Below are positions 9,197 through 16,211 of a DNA stretch of 64,000 nucleotides, one piece after another. The notes under the pieces were generated by a model. That model did not search any database. It worked only from the letters and a program-made list of their open reading frames with translations, and was not told the DNA's origin. Source of the stretch: Pseudomonas sp. p1(2021b) (GTDB taxonomy: Bacteria; Pseudomonadota; Gammaproteobacteria; Pseudomonadales; Pseudomonadaceae). Position 1 is the stretch's first letter; each line of letters opens with the position of its first letter. The stretch lies in the NCBI RefSeq assembly GCF_020151015.1, contig NZ_CP083746.1:4494501-4558500 (forward strand), in the 5' to 3' direction. A program made the position numbers and the translations under genes.

Positions 9197-11968
9197 GTGC
9201 GTCGGCTTCGGATTGCCATTGCCCTGATCGTCAGCCTGCTGACACTGCTCTGCCTGCCTCCTGCCTCAGCCGAGCAAGGCGCAGGCTGGTCGGTCCTGCT
9301 CGATGAACAGGCCAACCTGCAATTGAGCGATGTGCGCTCGGAGCGCTACCGCAACCAGTTCAGCCCCATCCGCCTGCTCGAGCTCGACGCCGCACCGGCC
9401 GACCAGGCCCTCTGGCTGCACTACCGGCTCGAACCCGGTGAGCAGGAACAACTGTTGCGCATCTTCGCCCCGGACCTCTCGCGCCTGGACTTCTACGCCC
9501 TGGATGGCGAAAAGCTGGTGCGCCAGATGCACCATGGCCGCCAGGCCGGCAATGCCAGCCCGACCCTGCGCAGCAGCGACCACCTGTTGCCATTACCCAA
9601 CAGCCCCAACGCCCTGGAAATCTACGTACGGCTGGTCTCCGAACACCAGTTGCGCCCTGCCATCAGCCTCGAGCCTGCTGCGTCGGTCGCCGCCGACCAG
9701 ACCCGCCCCTTGCTGTTCGGCCTGCTGTTCGGCGGCCTGGCAATGCTGATCCTGCACAACCTGATCCGCTTCCTCTACACCCGCTCCAACACCACACTGA
9801 TCCTGGCCCTCTACCATGGCCTGATGCTGCTCAGCGCCCTGATCCTGCTCAACCTCAGCGGCCCCTGGTGGCACCTGTGGCACAGCGCGCAGACGCCGGC
9901 AGCCTACCTGACCCTGGTCCTGGCAGGCCTGGCCGGGCTGTACTTCACCCAACATTTCTTCAGCCCTTGCAGCTCGCTGCGGTGCAACCGCCTGTTGCAT
10001 GGGGAGATGCTGATCGTCGCGGTCAGTGGCCTGGTGCTGCTGTTCGTCGATACCTTGCCGCTGAACCTGATGACCTACGCCCTGATGGCCCTGGGCAGCG
10101 TCACCATGCTGCTGGTCAGTGCCTACCACTGGTACAAGGGCTATGGGCCTGCGCGTCTGTTCGCCGTGGCCATGCTGGTGTTCAACCTGGGTGGGCTGGT
10201 GCTGCTGCCTGCCCTGCTGGGCCTTACCCGCACCACGACCCCCTGGCTGTTGTGCATTCTCATGGGGCTGACCGTGGCCAGCGGGCTGCTGTTGAACCTG
10301 GCGGTCAGCGAGCGCCTGCGCAGGATCAGCGAGGAACGCTTCCGCGCCAGCCGCGCCCTCGCCGCCAGCGATGCCGAGATCAACGCCAAGGCCGAGTTCC
10401 TGGCCAAGATCAGCCACGAAATCCGCACCCCCATGAATGGCGTGCTAGGAATGACCGAACTGCTGCTGGGCACGCCGTTGTCGGTCAAGCAGCGTGACTA
10501 TGTGCAGACCATCCACAGCGCCGGCAATGAACTGCTCACCCTGATCAACGAGATCCTCGACATTTCCAAGCTCGAGTCCCGCCAGATCGAACTGGACGAT
10601 GTGCAGTTCGACCTCAACGCGTTGATCGAGGATTGCCTGAACATCTTCCGGGCCAAGGCCGAGCAGCAGAACATCGAGCTGATCAGTTTCACCCAGCCGC
10701 AGGTTCCGCAAGTGATCAGCGGCGACCCGACCCGCCTGCGCCAGGCCCTGTCGAGCCTACTGGACAACGCCCTGAAGAATACCGAACAGGGCGAGATCCT
10801 GCTGGTGGTGGCCCTCGACCAACGGGGTGGCGTGCCGCGCCTGCGCATCGCCGTGCAGGACAGCGGCGAAGCGATGCCGCCTGCCGAGCGCGAAGCCTTG
10901 CTGCAGGCCGAGCTGCACAGCCACCAGTTCCTCTCCAGCAACAAGCTCGGTGGCCACCTGGGGTTGGTCATTGCCAAGCAATTGATCGGCCTGATGCAAG
11001 GCGAGTTCGGGATCAAGAGCAGCAGCAATACCGGGAACACCCTCTGGCTCACCCTGCCCCTGGACCCCTCGCGCCTGGAGCAACCGCCTACCGACCTGAA
11101 CGGCCCGTTGCGCGACGCCCGCGTACTGGTGGTGGATGACAACGACACGTGTCGCAAGGTGCTGGTGCAGCAGTGCAGCGCCTGGGGCATGAATGTCAGT
11201 GCCGTGCCGTCGGGCAAGGAGGCCCTGGCCCTGCTGCGCACCAAGGCGCACCTGCGCGACTATTTCGACGCCGTGCTGCTGGACCAGAACATGCCAGGCA
11301 TGACGGGCATGCAACTGGCCGCGAAGATCAAGGAGGACCCCAGCCTGAACCACGACATCCTCGTGGTGATGCTCACCGGTATCAGCAATGCGCCGAGCAA
11401 GATCATCGCCCGCAATGCCGGGGTCAAGCGCATCCTGGCCAAGCCGGTGGCGGGCTACACCCTCAAGACCACCCTGGCCGAAGAGCTTGCCCTGCGCGGC
11501 CGCGAACAGCCACCCGCGCCCGGCCCGACAGGCCCATCCGGGCCGTTGGACCTGCCCAGCGACTTTCGCGTGCTGGTGGCCGAGGACAACAGCATTTCGA
11601 CCAAGGTCATCCGCGGCATGCTCGGCAAGCTCAACCTGGAGCCGGACACCGCCAGCAATGGCGAGGAGGCCCTGCGGGCAATGAAGGCTCAGCACTACGA
11701 CCTGGTGCTGATGGACTGCGAGATGCCCGTGCTTGATGGCTTCTCGGCCACCGAGCAGCTGCGCGCCTGGGAAGCTGCCAACCAGCGTCAGCGCACCCCG
11801 GTGGTGGCGCTGACCGCGCACATCCTCAGCGAACACAAGGAACGCGCGCGCCAGGCGGGCATGGACGGGCACATGGCCAAGCCGGTGGAGTTGTCGCAAT
11901 TGCGCGAAACGGTCCAATACTGGGCCAGCCAACGCGCGTCTGCCTCGGACCCGTTACACACCCCCTGA
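9197..11968 (+). CDS. retS: Hybrid sensor histidine kinase/response regulator RetS
   Basis: 923 aa; its position after purH-purD and its domain set match RetS of P. aeruginosa, which blocks the GacS/GacA cascade and so controls the switch between acute and sessile life. GTG start at 9197 with AGGAAGG upstream. Order: signal peptide (~1-24), periplasmic 7TMR-DISMED2 domain (~30-160), seven-helix 7TMR-DISM region (~170-385), HisKA with H407 in ISHEIRTPMNG, HATPase (~515-635), receiver 1 (~640-760, D696 in LLDQNMPG) and receiver 2 (~790-905, D840 in LMDCEMPVLDG). The G1 box reads D555-S-G-E-A, lacking the second Gly of DxGxG, in line with a kinase that acts mainly through protein contact. Orthology rests on synteny and architecture. 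Confidence 0.92.
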   Translation: MRRLRIAIALIVSLLTLLCLPPASAEQGAGWSVLLDEQANLQLSDVRSERYRNQFSPIRLLELDAAPADQALWLHYRLEPGEQEQLLRIFAPDLSRLDFYALDGEKLVRQMHHGRQAGNASPTLRSSDHLLPLPNSPNALEIYVRLVSEHQLRPAISLEPAASVAADQTRPLLFGLLFGGLAMLILHNLIRFLYTRSNTTLILALYHGLMLLSALILLNLSGPWWHLWHSAQTPAAYLTLVLAGLAGLYFTQHFFSPCSSLRCNRLLHGEMLIVAVSGLVLLFVDTLPLNLMTYALMALGSVTMLLVSAYHWYKGYGPARLFAVAMLVFNLGGLVLLPALLGLTRTTTPWLLCILMGLTVASGLLLNLAVSERLRRISEERFRASRALAASDAEINAKAEFLAKISHEIRTPMNGVLGMTELLLGTPLSVKQRDYVQTIHSAGNELLTLINEILDISKLESRQIELDDVQFDLNALIEDCLNIFRAKAEQQNIELISFTQPQVPQVISGDPTRLRQALSSLLDNALKNTEQGEILLVVALDQRGGVPRLRIAVQDSGEAMPPAEREALLQAELHSHQFLSSNKLGGHLGLVIAKQLIGLMQGEFGIKSSSNTGNTLWLTLPLDPSRLEQPPTDLNGPLRDARVLVVDDNDTCRKVLVQQCSAWGMNVSAVPSGKEALALLRTKAHLRDYFDAVLLDQNMPGMTGMQLAAKIKEDPSLNHDILVVMLTGISNAPSKIIARNAGVKRILAKPVAGYTLKTTLAEELALRGREQPPAPGPTGPSGPLDLPSDFRVLVAEDNSISTKVIRGMLGKLNLEPDTASNGEEALRAMKAQHYDLVLMDCEMPVLDGFSATEQLRAWEAANQRQRTPVVALTAHILSEHKERARQAGMDGHMAKPVELSQLRETVQYWASQRASASDPLHTP

Positions 11969-11985
11969 ACAGCGGCGTAGGCTTC

Positions 11986-12011
11986 ATCGCGGGACAAGCC
12001 CGCTCCCACAG
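11986..12011. repeat. REP (left member of a pair interrupted by the IS)
   Basis: ATCGCGGGACAAGCCCGCT followed by CCCACAG, reverse orientation, 18 bases after the retS stop. Its inverted partner starts at 12035 and is split by the IS3-family element. Confidence 0.85.
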
Positions 12012-12034
12012 CCCCCCGATAATCCAGCTGTTAC

Positions 12035-12049
12035 CTGTAGGAGCGGGCT
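12035..12049. repeat. REP left fragment, split by IS insertion
   Basis: CTGTAGGAGCGGGCT is the first part of a REP. Joining it to the sequence after the IS (TGCCCCGCGATCACC from 13303) restores a complete GAGCGGGCTTGCCCCGCGAT repeat. The last three bases, GCT at 12047-12049, are duplicated at 13300-13302. Confidence 0.9.
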
Positions 12050-12076
12050 TGAACTGGCCTAATGATTTTGGACACC
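12050..12076 (+). repeat. IS left terminal inverted repeat
   Basis: 27 bp ending in ATTTTGGACACC; the innermost 12 bases match the right repeat exactly, with five mismatches in the outer 15. Confidence 0.85.
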
Positions 12077-12118
12077 TTCTTCGGGCGCTATGATGGCGCC
12101 CAATTGGAGGCAAAATCA

Positions 12119-12421
12119 GTGCGCAAGTCTTATTCGAGAGAACACAAAATCCGAGCAGCTGAAATGGTGCTGGATGCCGGCCAGTCGGTTCCTGAGGTAT
12201 GCGAAATCCTCGGGATTGGCCGCACAGCTCTTCGTCGTTGGGTTGAGCAGGTAAGGCAGGAGAGAGAGGGCAAGGTGCCGGCTGGAGCCAAAGCCATCAC
12301 TCCGGAGCAGCAACGTATTGAAGAGCTGGAAGCGCTGGTTCGTCAAAAGGATCGGGATATCGAAATCCTAAAAAAGGCCAGTGCTCTCCTGCTTCGGGAC
12401 TCCAAAGATCGTTCTCGCTGA
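12119..12421 (+). CDS. IS3-family transposase OrfA
   Basis: 100 aa from GTG at 12119, preceded by GGAGG. Has the Tnp_1 helix-turn-helix (SVPEVCEILGIGRTALRRWV, about residues 25-44) that recognises the IS ends, then a coiled-coil/leucine-zipper-like segment (RIEELEALVRQKDRDIEILKKA). Near its 3' end the bases A-AAA-AAG at 12370-12376 form a classic -1 slippery heptamer, allowing an OrfAB fusion transposase to be made. An ATG at 12062 would start inside the terminal repeat and is rejected. Confidence 0.9.
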   Translation: MRKSYSREHKIRAAEMVLDAGQSVPEVCEILGIGRTALRRWVEQVRQEREGKVPAGAKAITPEQQRIEELEALVRQKDRDIEILKKASALLLRDSKDRSR

Positions 12422-13263
12422 TCAACGAGCTGAGAGAGCAATATGGTGTTGTCGACTGCTGTCGCGTGCTTGGGGTCAAACGCAGCAGTTTCTATGCATG
12501 GCGCAAACGCCAAGGGCGTGAGAATCCCGGCAGGGATGCTCTACGCTCGCGTGTAATCGATCGTTTTAAGGCGTCACGAAGCTCTGCCGGTTCACGCACG
12601 TTGATGCAGGAGCTGCGGCGTGAAGGCCATGAGATTGGGCGTTACAAAGTGCGTGCGCTTATGCGTGAAGCTGGCCTGAAATGCCGGCAGCGTAGACCGC
12701 ACCGGTATCGGTCATCCGGCACGGAAGCATTGATTGCGGAAAACCAACTGAAGCGAAACTTCAAAGTTTCGACAATCAACGAGGTTTGGTGTGGCGATGT
12801 AACTTATATCCAGGTTGGCAGGCGTTGGCTGTATTTAGCCGCAGTAATCGACTTGTATGCACGCCGAGTCGTAGGCTGGGCGTTTTCAATGACTGCCGAT
12901 GCCAGGCTGGCCTGTGACGCGCTGCGTATGGCGTCTGAGTCCAGGGGCAGGCCTGCGGGCGTGATGTTTCATTCAGATCAAGGCTGCCAGTACACCAGCC
13001 ACAAATTCAGGTCTGTGCTTGAAGAGTGCAGCCTGAAGCAGAGCATGAGCCACCGTGGCCAATGCTGGGACAACGCCGCCATGGAGCGATTCTTTGGGGC
13101 ATTGAAATCAGAATGGGTGCCACCAGGAGGCTATGAGTCCGAATCTGAAGCCAAGGCCGACATCATGGCTTATTTGGTGCACTACAACCTCAAGCGCCTC
13201 CACAGCTACAACGGCTACGAGACCCCGGTAGCCATGGAGGAAAAGCTCAGGGCAGCGGCATGA
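12376..13263 (+). CDS. IS3-family transposase OrfB (DDE integrase core, reached by -1 frameshift)
   Basis: Open in the -1 frame from the slippery site, through SLINELREQYGVVDCCRVLGV to the stop at 13261-13263; a GTG at 12466 is the first internal start-like codon. The rve integrase core holds the DDE triad: D in VWCGDVTYI, D in MFHSDQGCQYTS, and E in MERFFGALKSEW, with the LKRLHSYNGYETP C-terminal signature of IS3-family OrfB. Full length, no stop or frameshift beyond the programmed one. The normal product is expected to be the OrfAB fusion encoded by 12119-13263. Confidence 0.92.
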   Translation, partial: GQCSPASGLQRSFSLINELREQYGVVDCCRVLGVKRSSFYAWRKRQGRENPGRDALRSRVIDRFKASRSSAGSRTLMQELRREGHEIGRYKVRALMREAGLKCRQRRPHRYRSSGTEALIAENQLKRNFKVSTINEVWCGDVTYIQVGRRWLYLAAVIDLYARRVVGWAFSMTADARLACDALRMASESRGRPAGVMFHSDQGCQYTSHKFRSVLEECSLKQSMSHRGQCWDNAAMERFFGALKSEWVPPGGYESESEAKADIMAYLVHYNLKRLHSYNGYETPVAMEEKLRAAA

Positions 13264-13272
13264 ACCTTAACC

Positions 13273-13299
13273 GGTGTCCAAAATTACTTGACCAGATCA
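13273..13299 (-). repeat. IS right terminal inverted repeat
   Basis: GGTGTCCAAAATTACTTGAC and CAGATCA; the reverse complement matches the left repeat at 22 of 27 positions. Followed by the GCT target duplication and the other half of the interrupted REP. Confidence 0.85.
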
Positions 13300-13432
13300 G
13301 CTTGCCCCGCGATCACCGGCAACGCCGGTGCCATCCCTCACCGGCAAATCCGCTCCCCATTCAGAATCAGAGGGTTGTCCCTGGAGTGCTGATACACTTG
13401 CCCACACCTCTCCCCCGCCATGGATCCACGCC

Positions 13433-14029
13433 ATGCTCCATGAGTTGTTCAGCGTCTACCTGAAAATGCTCGTGCTCTACAGCCCGTTCTTCGTGCTGTC
13501 CTGCTTCATCAGCCTGACCCGCGGCTATTCCAGCAAGGAGCGCAAGCAACTGGCCTGGCGTGTGGCCGTCGCCGTGCTGGTGGCCAGCGTCCTGCTCTAC
13601 CTGTTCGGGCGGGTGATCTTCGGCGTGTTCGGCATTACCGCCGACGCCTTCCGTATCGGCGCCGGCAGCGTGCTGTTCATCTCAGCCCTGGGCATGGCCC
13701 AGGGCAAGTCGGCGGTACAGGCCGACAACGTGCAGCAGGATGTGACCATCGTGCCGCTGACCATCCCGCTCACCGTCGGCCCCGGCACCATTGGTGCACT
13801 GTTGGTGATGGGCGTGGGCCAGCCACACTGGGATGACAAGCTGCTGGCCATTGTCAGCATCGCCCTGGCCAGCTTCACCGTAGGCCTGGTGCTCTACCTC
13901 TCGTACCATATCGAACGCATCCTCGGCGACCAGGGCCTGCAGATCGTCAGCCGCCTGATGGGGTTGTTCGTCTGCGCACTGGCGGCGCAGATCATCTTCA
14001 CCGGGATCAAGGGCTACCTGCTCACCTGA
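13433..14029 (+). CDS. MarC family (UPF0056) inner-membrane protein
   Basis: 198 aa with six predicted hydrophobic segments and the family motif VPLTIPLTVGPGTIGALLVMG. The role of MarC-type proteins is not established; the old link to multiple antibiotic resistance in E. coli was not upheld. ATG at 13433 gives the family start MLHELFSVYLKMLVLYSPFFVL; the longer frame from 13328 runs back through REP-like intergenic sequence. Its end overlaps the convergent gene at 14022-14675 by eight bases. Confidence 0.9.
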   Translation: MLHELFSVYLKMLVLYSPFFVLSCFISLTRGYSSKERKQLAWRVAVAVLVASVLLYLFGRVIFGVFGITADAFRIGAGSVLFISALGMAQGKSAVQADNVQQDVTIVPLTIPLTVGPGTIGALLVMGVGQPHWDDKLLAIVSIALASFTVGLVLYLSYHIERILGDQGLQIVSRLMGLFVCALAAQIIFTGIKGYLLT

Positions 14030-14675
14030 GCTTGAGGTCGAGAATCGATCGACGACTTTGCGCGGTCACTCGGGATTGCACCTTCGCCTTGAACTCATCC
14101 CGGAAGATCCGCAGATTGAAGCGGATCAGCTCCGCACTTTGGATGCGTACCTGGGACTTGTGGTCGAAGCTGTAGAACAGAACCCCTCCCAACCTGGTAT
14201 CGAGCGGCACATTCAGCTCCATGTGATAAAGCACCATGTCGAAGTAATCGCCCGAATGACGCACGCAGGGCAACAACTGGAAATGCAACGTGCTCCCCGT
14301 TCGCGCGTTTATCTCGAATACCCGCATCGCCTTCGGGTCGTTTTCAAGCGCGTTCAACGCTTGGCCGGTCAACTCGGCATGCACGCCTGAGCCCGCCTGC
14401 TCGATCTGCGTCACGGCATGGTCCACCAGCCGCCCACGGTCCGGGCCCCGACGCTGCACATTGGGTGGCGGCGTGGCATCCCACCCCAGGTAGCTCAGTT
14501 TGCGCCGGTAGTTGTCGAACCAGTTGCTGTTCAAGCCAGAGGTGTATTCGTCGCGCGTCGCGCGCTGCGCGAACAGGTTCACCAACAGGATGTCCTCCCG
14601 ATCCGCAGGGCTTACACCAGGCATGAACGCCGCCAGGCTGCCAGAGACGACACTGGCACTGCTTGCTTCATTCAT
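14022..14675 (-). CDS. Unknown protein C of the three-gene cluster (paralogue of protein A)
   Basis: 217 aa, family not recognised; no signal peptide or membrane helix. Visible features: W52-F-x-x-Y-x-x-x-L-x-x-x-G-W65, NALENDPKAMRVF at 108-120, a strand-rich second half, and the C-terminal end SRRSILDLKLR. The same pattern in the same order occurs in protein A (15405-16100), so the two are diverged homologues. Its start overlaps the end of gene B by eight bases, implying coupled translation. It converges on marC with an 8-base overlap. The in-frame extension to 14777 is rejected because it would run into gene B. Confidence 0.75.
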   Translation of the reverse strand: MNEASSASVVSGSLAAFMPGVSPADREDILLVNLFAQRATRDEYTSGLNSNWFDNYRRKLSYLGWDATPPPNVQRRGPDRGRLVDHAVTQIEQAGSGVHAELTGQALNALENDPKAMRVFEINARTGSTLHFQLLPCVRHSGDYFDMVLYHMELNVPLDTRLGGVLFYSFDHKSQVRIQSAELIRFNLRIFRDEFKAKVQSRVTAQSRRSILDLKLR

Positions 14676-15354
14676 GGTGTCGCCCTCCCGACATGGGCAA
14701 GGCGACCTGGCATACGTACTGGGCTCGCACATGCGCGTACTTCTCCCGAAGCCCATCACGGATGTCCGCCAGCGCACGTTCGGAAACCACGTAATGGGTA
14801 GCGTGCAACGTCAATTGTTCCAACGCCAATACATCGAACCGCTGCCAGGGCCAACGTCGTTCGATGCCCTCCCGGCTTTTGAAGCGCATCTCCCCGCTCA
14901 CGATCGACGCATCAGGCAACACCACCCGTAGCTCGGCCGCCAAGGTGGCGCAAAGGCCCTGTTCGGGGGGTTGGACGCATTCGGTCCATAGGGCCTGCAA
15001 GGCTGGGTGCGCCTCAGGCAGGTCGACAGCCTTCAGGCAACGGGCTGCTCCCGCTCGGTACACAGGTGCAAGCTTGCTCAACACACTGCCGCACAATGCC
15101 TTGAACGGTTCGATCGACACCACAGGTGTGTCGGGCGATGCCAGTTCGGTGAAGGGGCAACCCAGGTTCAACTGGGTGTTACGGTATTCCAACCGCCACC
15201 GTGTGTAGTCATCGAACACGGCATATTCCGCGCTCGCCTGAAGGTAGGCAGCCAATTGCAGGTCGAGCAAGGTTTCGATCTGTTGCGCACTCAACGCACT
15301 GGACATCAGCACCAGGCTGTTGCCGTTGAGCCACAAGGTGTAATCATGGGGCAT
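14668..15354 (-). CDS. Unknown protein B of the three-gene cluster
   Basis: 228 aa, family not recognised. Cytoplasmic-looking, no signal peptide or clear membrane helix; scattered cysteines (about eight), Trp/Tyr-rich segments (DDYTRWRLEYR, RRWPWQRFDVL) and a helical C-terminal part (ERALADIRDGLREKYAHVR). It does not obviously resemble proteins A and C that flank it. Overlaps gene C by eight bases and follows gene A after a 50-base gap, so the three are very likely co-transcribed. It could be a partner or adaptor of A and C, but nothing in the sequence proves this. Confidence 0.7.
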   Translation of the reverse strand: MPHDYTLWLNGNSLVLMSSALSAQQIETLLDLQLAAYLQASAEYAVFDDYTRWRLEYRNTQLNLGCPFTELASPDTPVVSIEPFKALCGSVLSKLAPVYRAGAARCLKAVDLPEAHPALQALWTECVQPPEQGLCATLAAELRVVLPDASIVSGEMRFKSREGIERRWPWQRFDVLALEQLTLHATHYVVSERALADIRDGLREKYAHVRAQYVCQVALPMSGGRHHE

Positions 15355-15404
15355 GATTCATCCCTCCAAAGGCGCATCGGGAACGATTCCCGATGCGTAT
15401 GGGC

Positions 15405-16100
15405 TCAACGCTTGAGTTTCAGGCTCAGCAAGGTGGAGCGGGCATTCTTGCTCACGCGGTCGATCAAGACATCGCGGTTCTGCTCGTAGAGGCCACGATG
15501 GAAGACCAGCGCAGCAACACCGGTATACGTGGTGCTGCCATTGCTGTTCCATTTGAACAGCAGGAAGTTACCGTTCACGTCCGGCTCGGCATCGGTATGG
15601 ACAGCGGTCAGCAGCATGACTACCTCACCGTTGGCCGACTGGTTGCACTGTGCCAGGCTCAGGCCGCTGCGATCCTTTTCGAGGGTGTCGCGCTGAAGCA
15701 ATTCGATGGCTTCGGGGCTATTGGCAAGCGCGTCGATCGCCGCCGTGCCGACCTCCTTGGCAGCACCGATGATGCCACCGGATAGAAAGCCCAGCGCTAC
15801 CTGCAACCCCTTGCCCAGCAAGTTGCTGACCTGCAACTGCACATTACTGCTGACGGTGCGGTTCATTTCATAGCGAACCGGTATCCACCCCGTTTGCTGC
15901 ATGACATCGATGTAGAAGCCGAACCATTGGTCCGCCTGGGTCGTCGGGTGAAACTGCGCGGTGGCCGCCTGGGTGGCGAAGACGTGACATTCCTTGGCAG
16001 CGTTACAGTTCGCCAGACTCATGTGGTCAGGGAAGACGAACAGATTCTTGTCAGCCAGCACTTCGACGCGCTGATTCTCGATTTTTTCGCTCATGGCCAT
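15405..16100 (-). CDS. Unknown protein A of the three-gene cluster (Gly-rich hydrophobic segment)
   Basis: 231 aa (229 if the second ATG at 16094 is used). Family not recognised. Shares with protein C the block W59-F-x-x-Y-x-x-x-M-x-x-x-G-W72, DALANSPEAIELL (123-135) and the C-terminal end ARSTLLSLKLKR. Unlike C it has a glycine-rich hydrophobic stretch at about residues 94-126 (LLGKGLQVALGFLSGG then IIGAAKEVG), which could insert in a membrane or pack as a helical hairpin. No signal peptide. First gene of the cluster; its ribosome binding site GAGG lies at the edge of a very stable hairpin (16106-16156). Codon use looks slightly less GC-rich than the neighbours. Confidence 0.72.
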   Translation of the reverse strand: MAMSEKIENQRVEVLADKNLFVFPDHMSLANCNAAKECHVFATQAATAQFHPTTQADQWFGFYIDVMQQTGWIPVRYEMNRTVSSNVQLQVSNLLGKGLQVALGFLSGGIIGAAKEVGTAAIDALANSPEAIELLQRDTLEKDRSGLSLAQCNQSANGEVVMLLTAVHTDAEPDVNGNFLLFKWNSNGSTTYTGVAALVFHRGLYEQNRDVLIDRVSKNARSTLLSLKLKR

Positions 16101-16105
16101 GGTTC

Positions 16106-16156
16106 CTCGGTAGGTTGAAGCTGGAGCCGGGTGACTCCAGCCATCAACCTACCGAG
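16106..16156 (-). promoter_or_regulatory. Long leader hairpin overlapping the Shine-Dalgarno of gene A
   Basis: 16106-16118 (CTCGGTAGGTTGA) is exactly complementary to 16144-16156, and GCTGGAG (16120-16126) to CTCCAGC (16135-16141), giving 13 + 7 base pairs with a 1/2-nt bulge and an 8-nt loop. On the minus-strand RNA the 3' arm ends CCGAG and runs straight into GAACC-ATG, so three of the four GAGG bases of the ribosome binding site are in the stem. There is no U run, so it is not a standard terminator, although it lies 56 bases after cobJ. Confidence 0.7.
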
Positions 16157-16211
16157 CGCGACAGGCCGTGCCTGCCGCGAAAGACTTCCTGGCCCGGTAA
16201 GCCTCCAACCC

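Larger units (their letters stand above)
12050..13299 (+). mobile_element. IS3-family insertion sequence, intact, 1250 bp
   Basis: Bounded by 27-bp imperfect inverted repeats, 12050-12076 (TGAACTGGCC...TTTTGGACACC) and 13273-13299, 22 of 27 positions matching by my count, both ends starting TG. A 3-bp direct repeat GCT flanks it (12047-12049 and 13300-13302). Inside are orfA with a helix-turn-helix and leucine-zipper-like end, and orfB with a DDE integrase core in the -1 frame. All parts look functional, so it is probably recently active. Local GC is visibly lower than in neighbouring genes. The exact IS name needs a database comparison. Confidence 0.92.

Noticed and set aside
12062..12118. 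Extended OrfA start at ATG 12062
   Set aside because: Lies inside the terminal inverted repeat; the GTG at 12119 has a good GGAGG and the family start.
16106..16156. Ordinary Rho-independent terminator of the cob operon
   Set aside because: No U run after the stem on either strand and the stem enters the next ribosome site.
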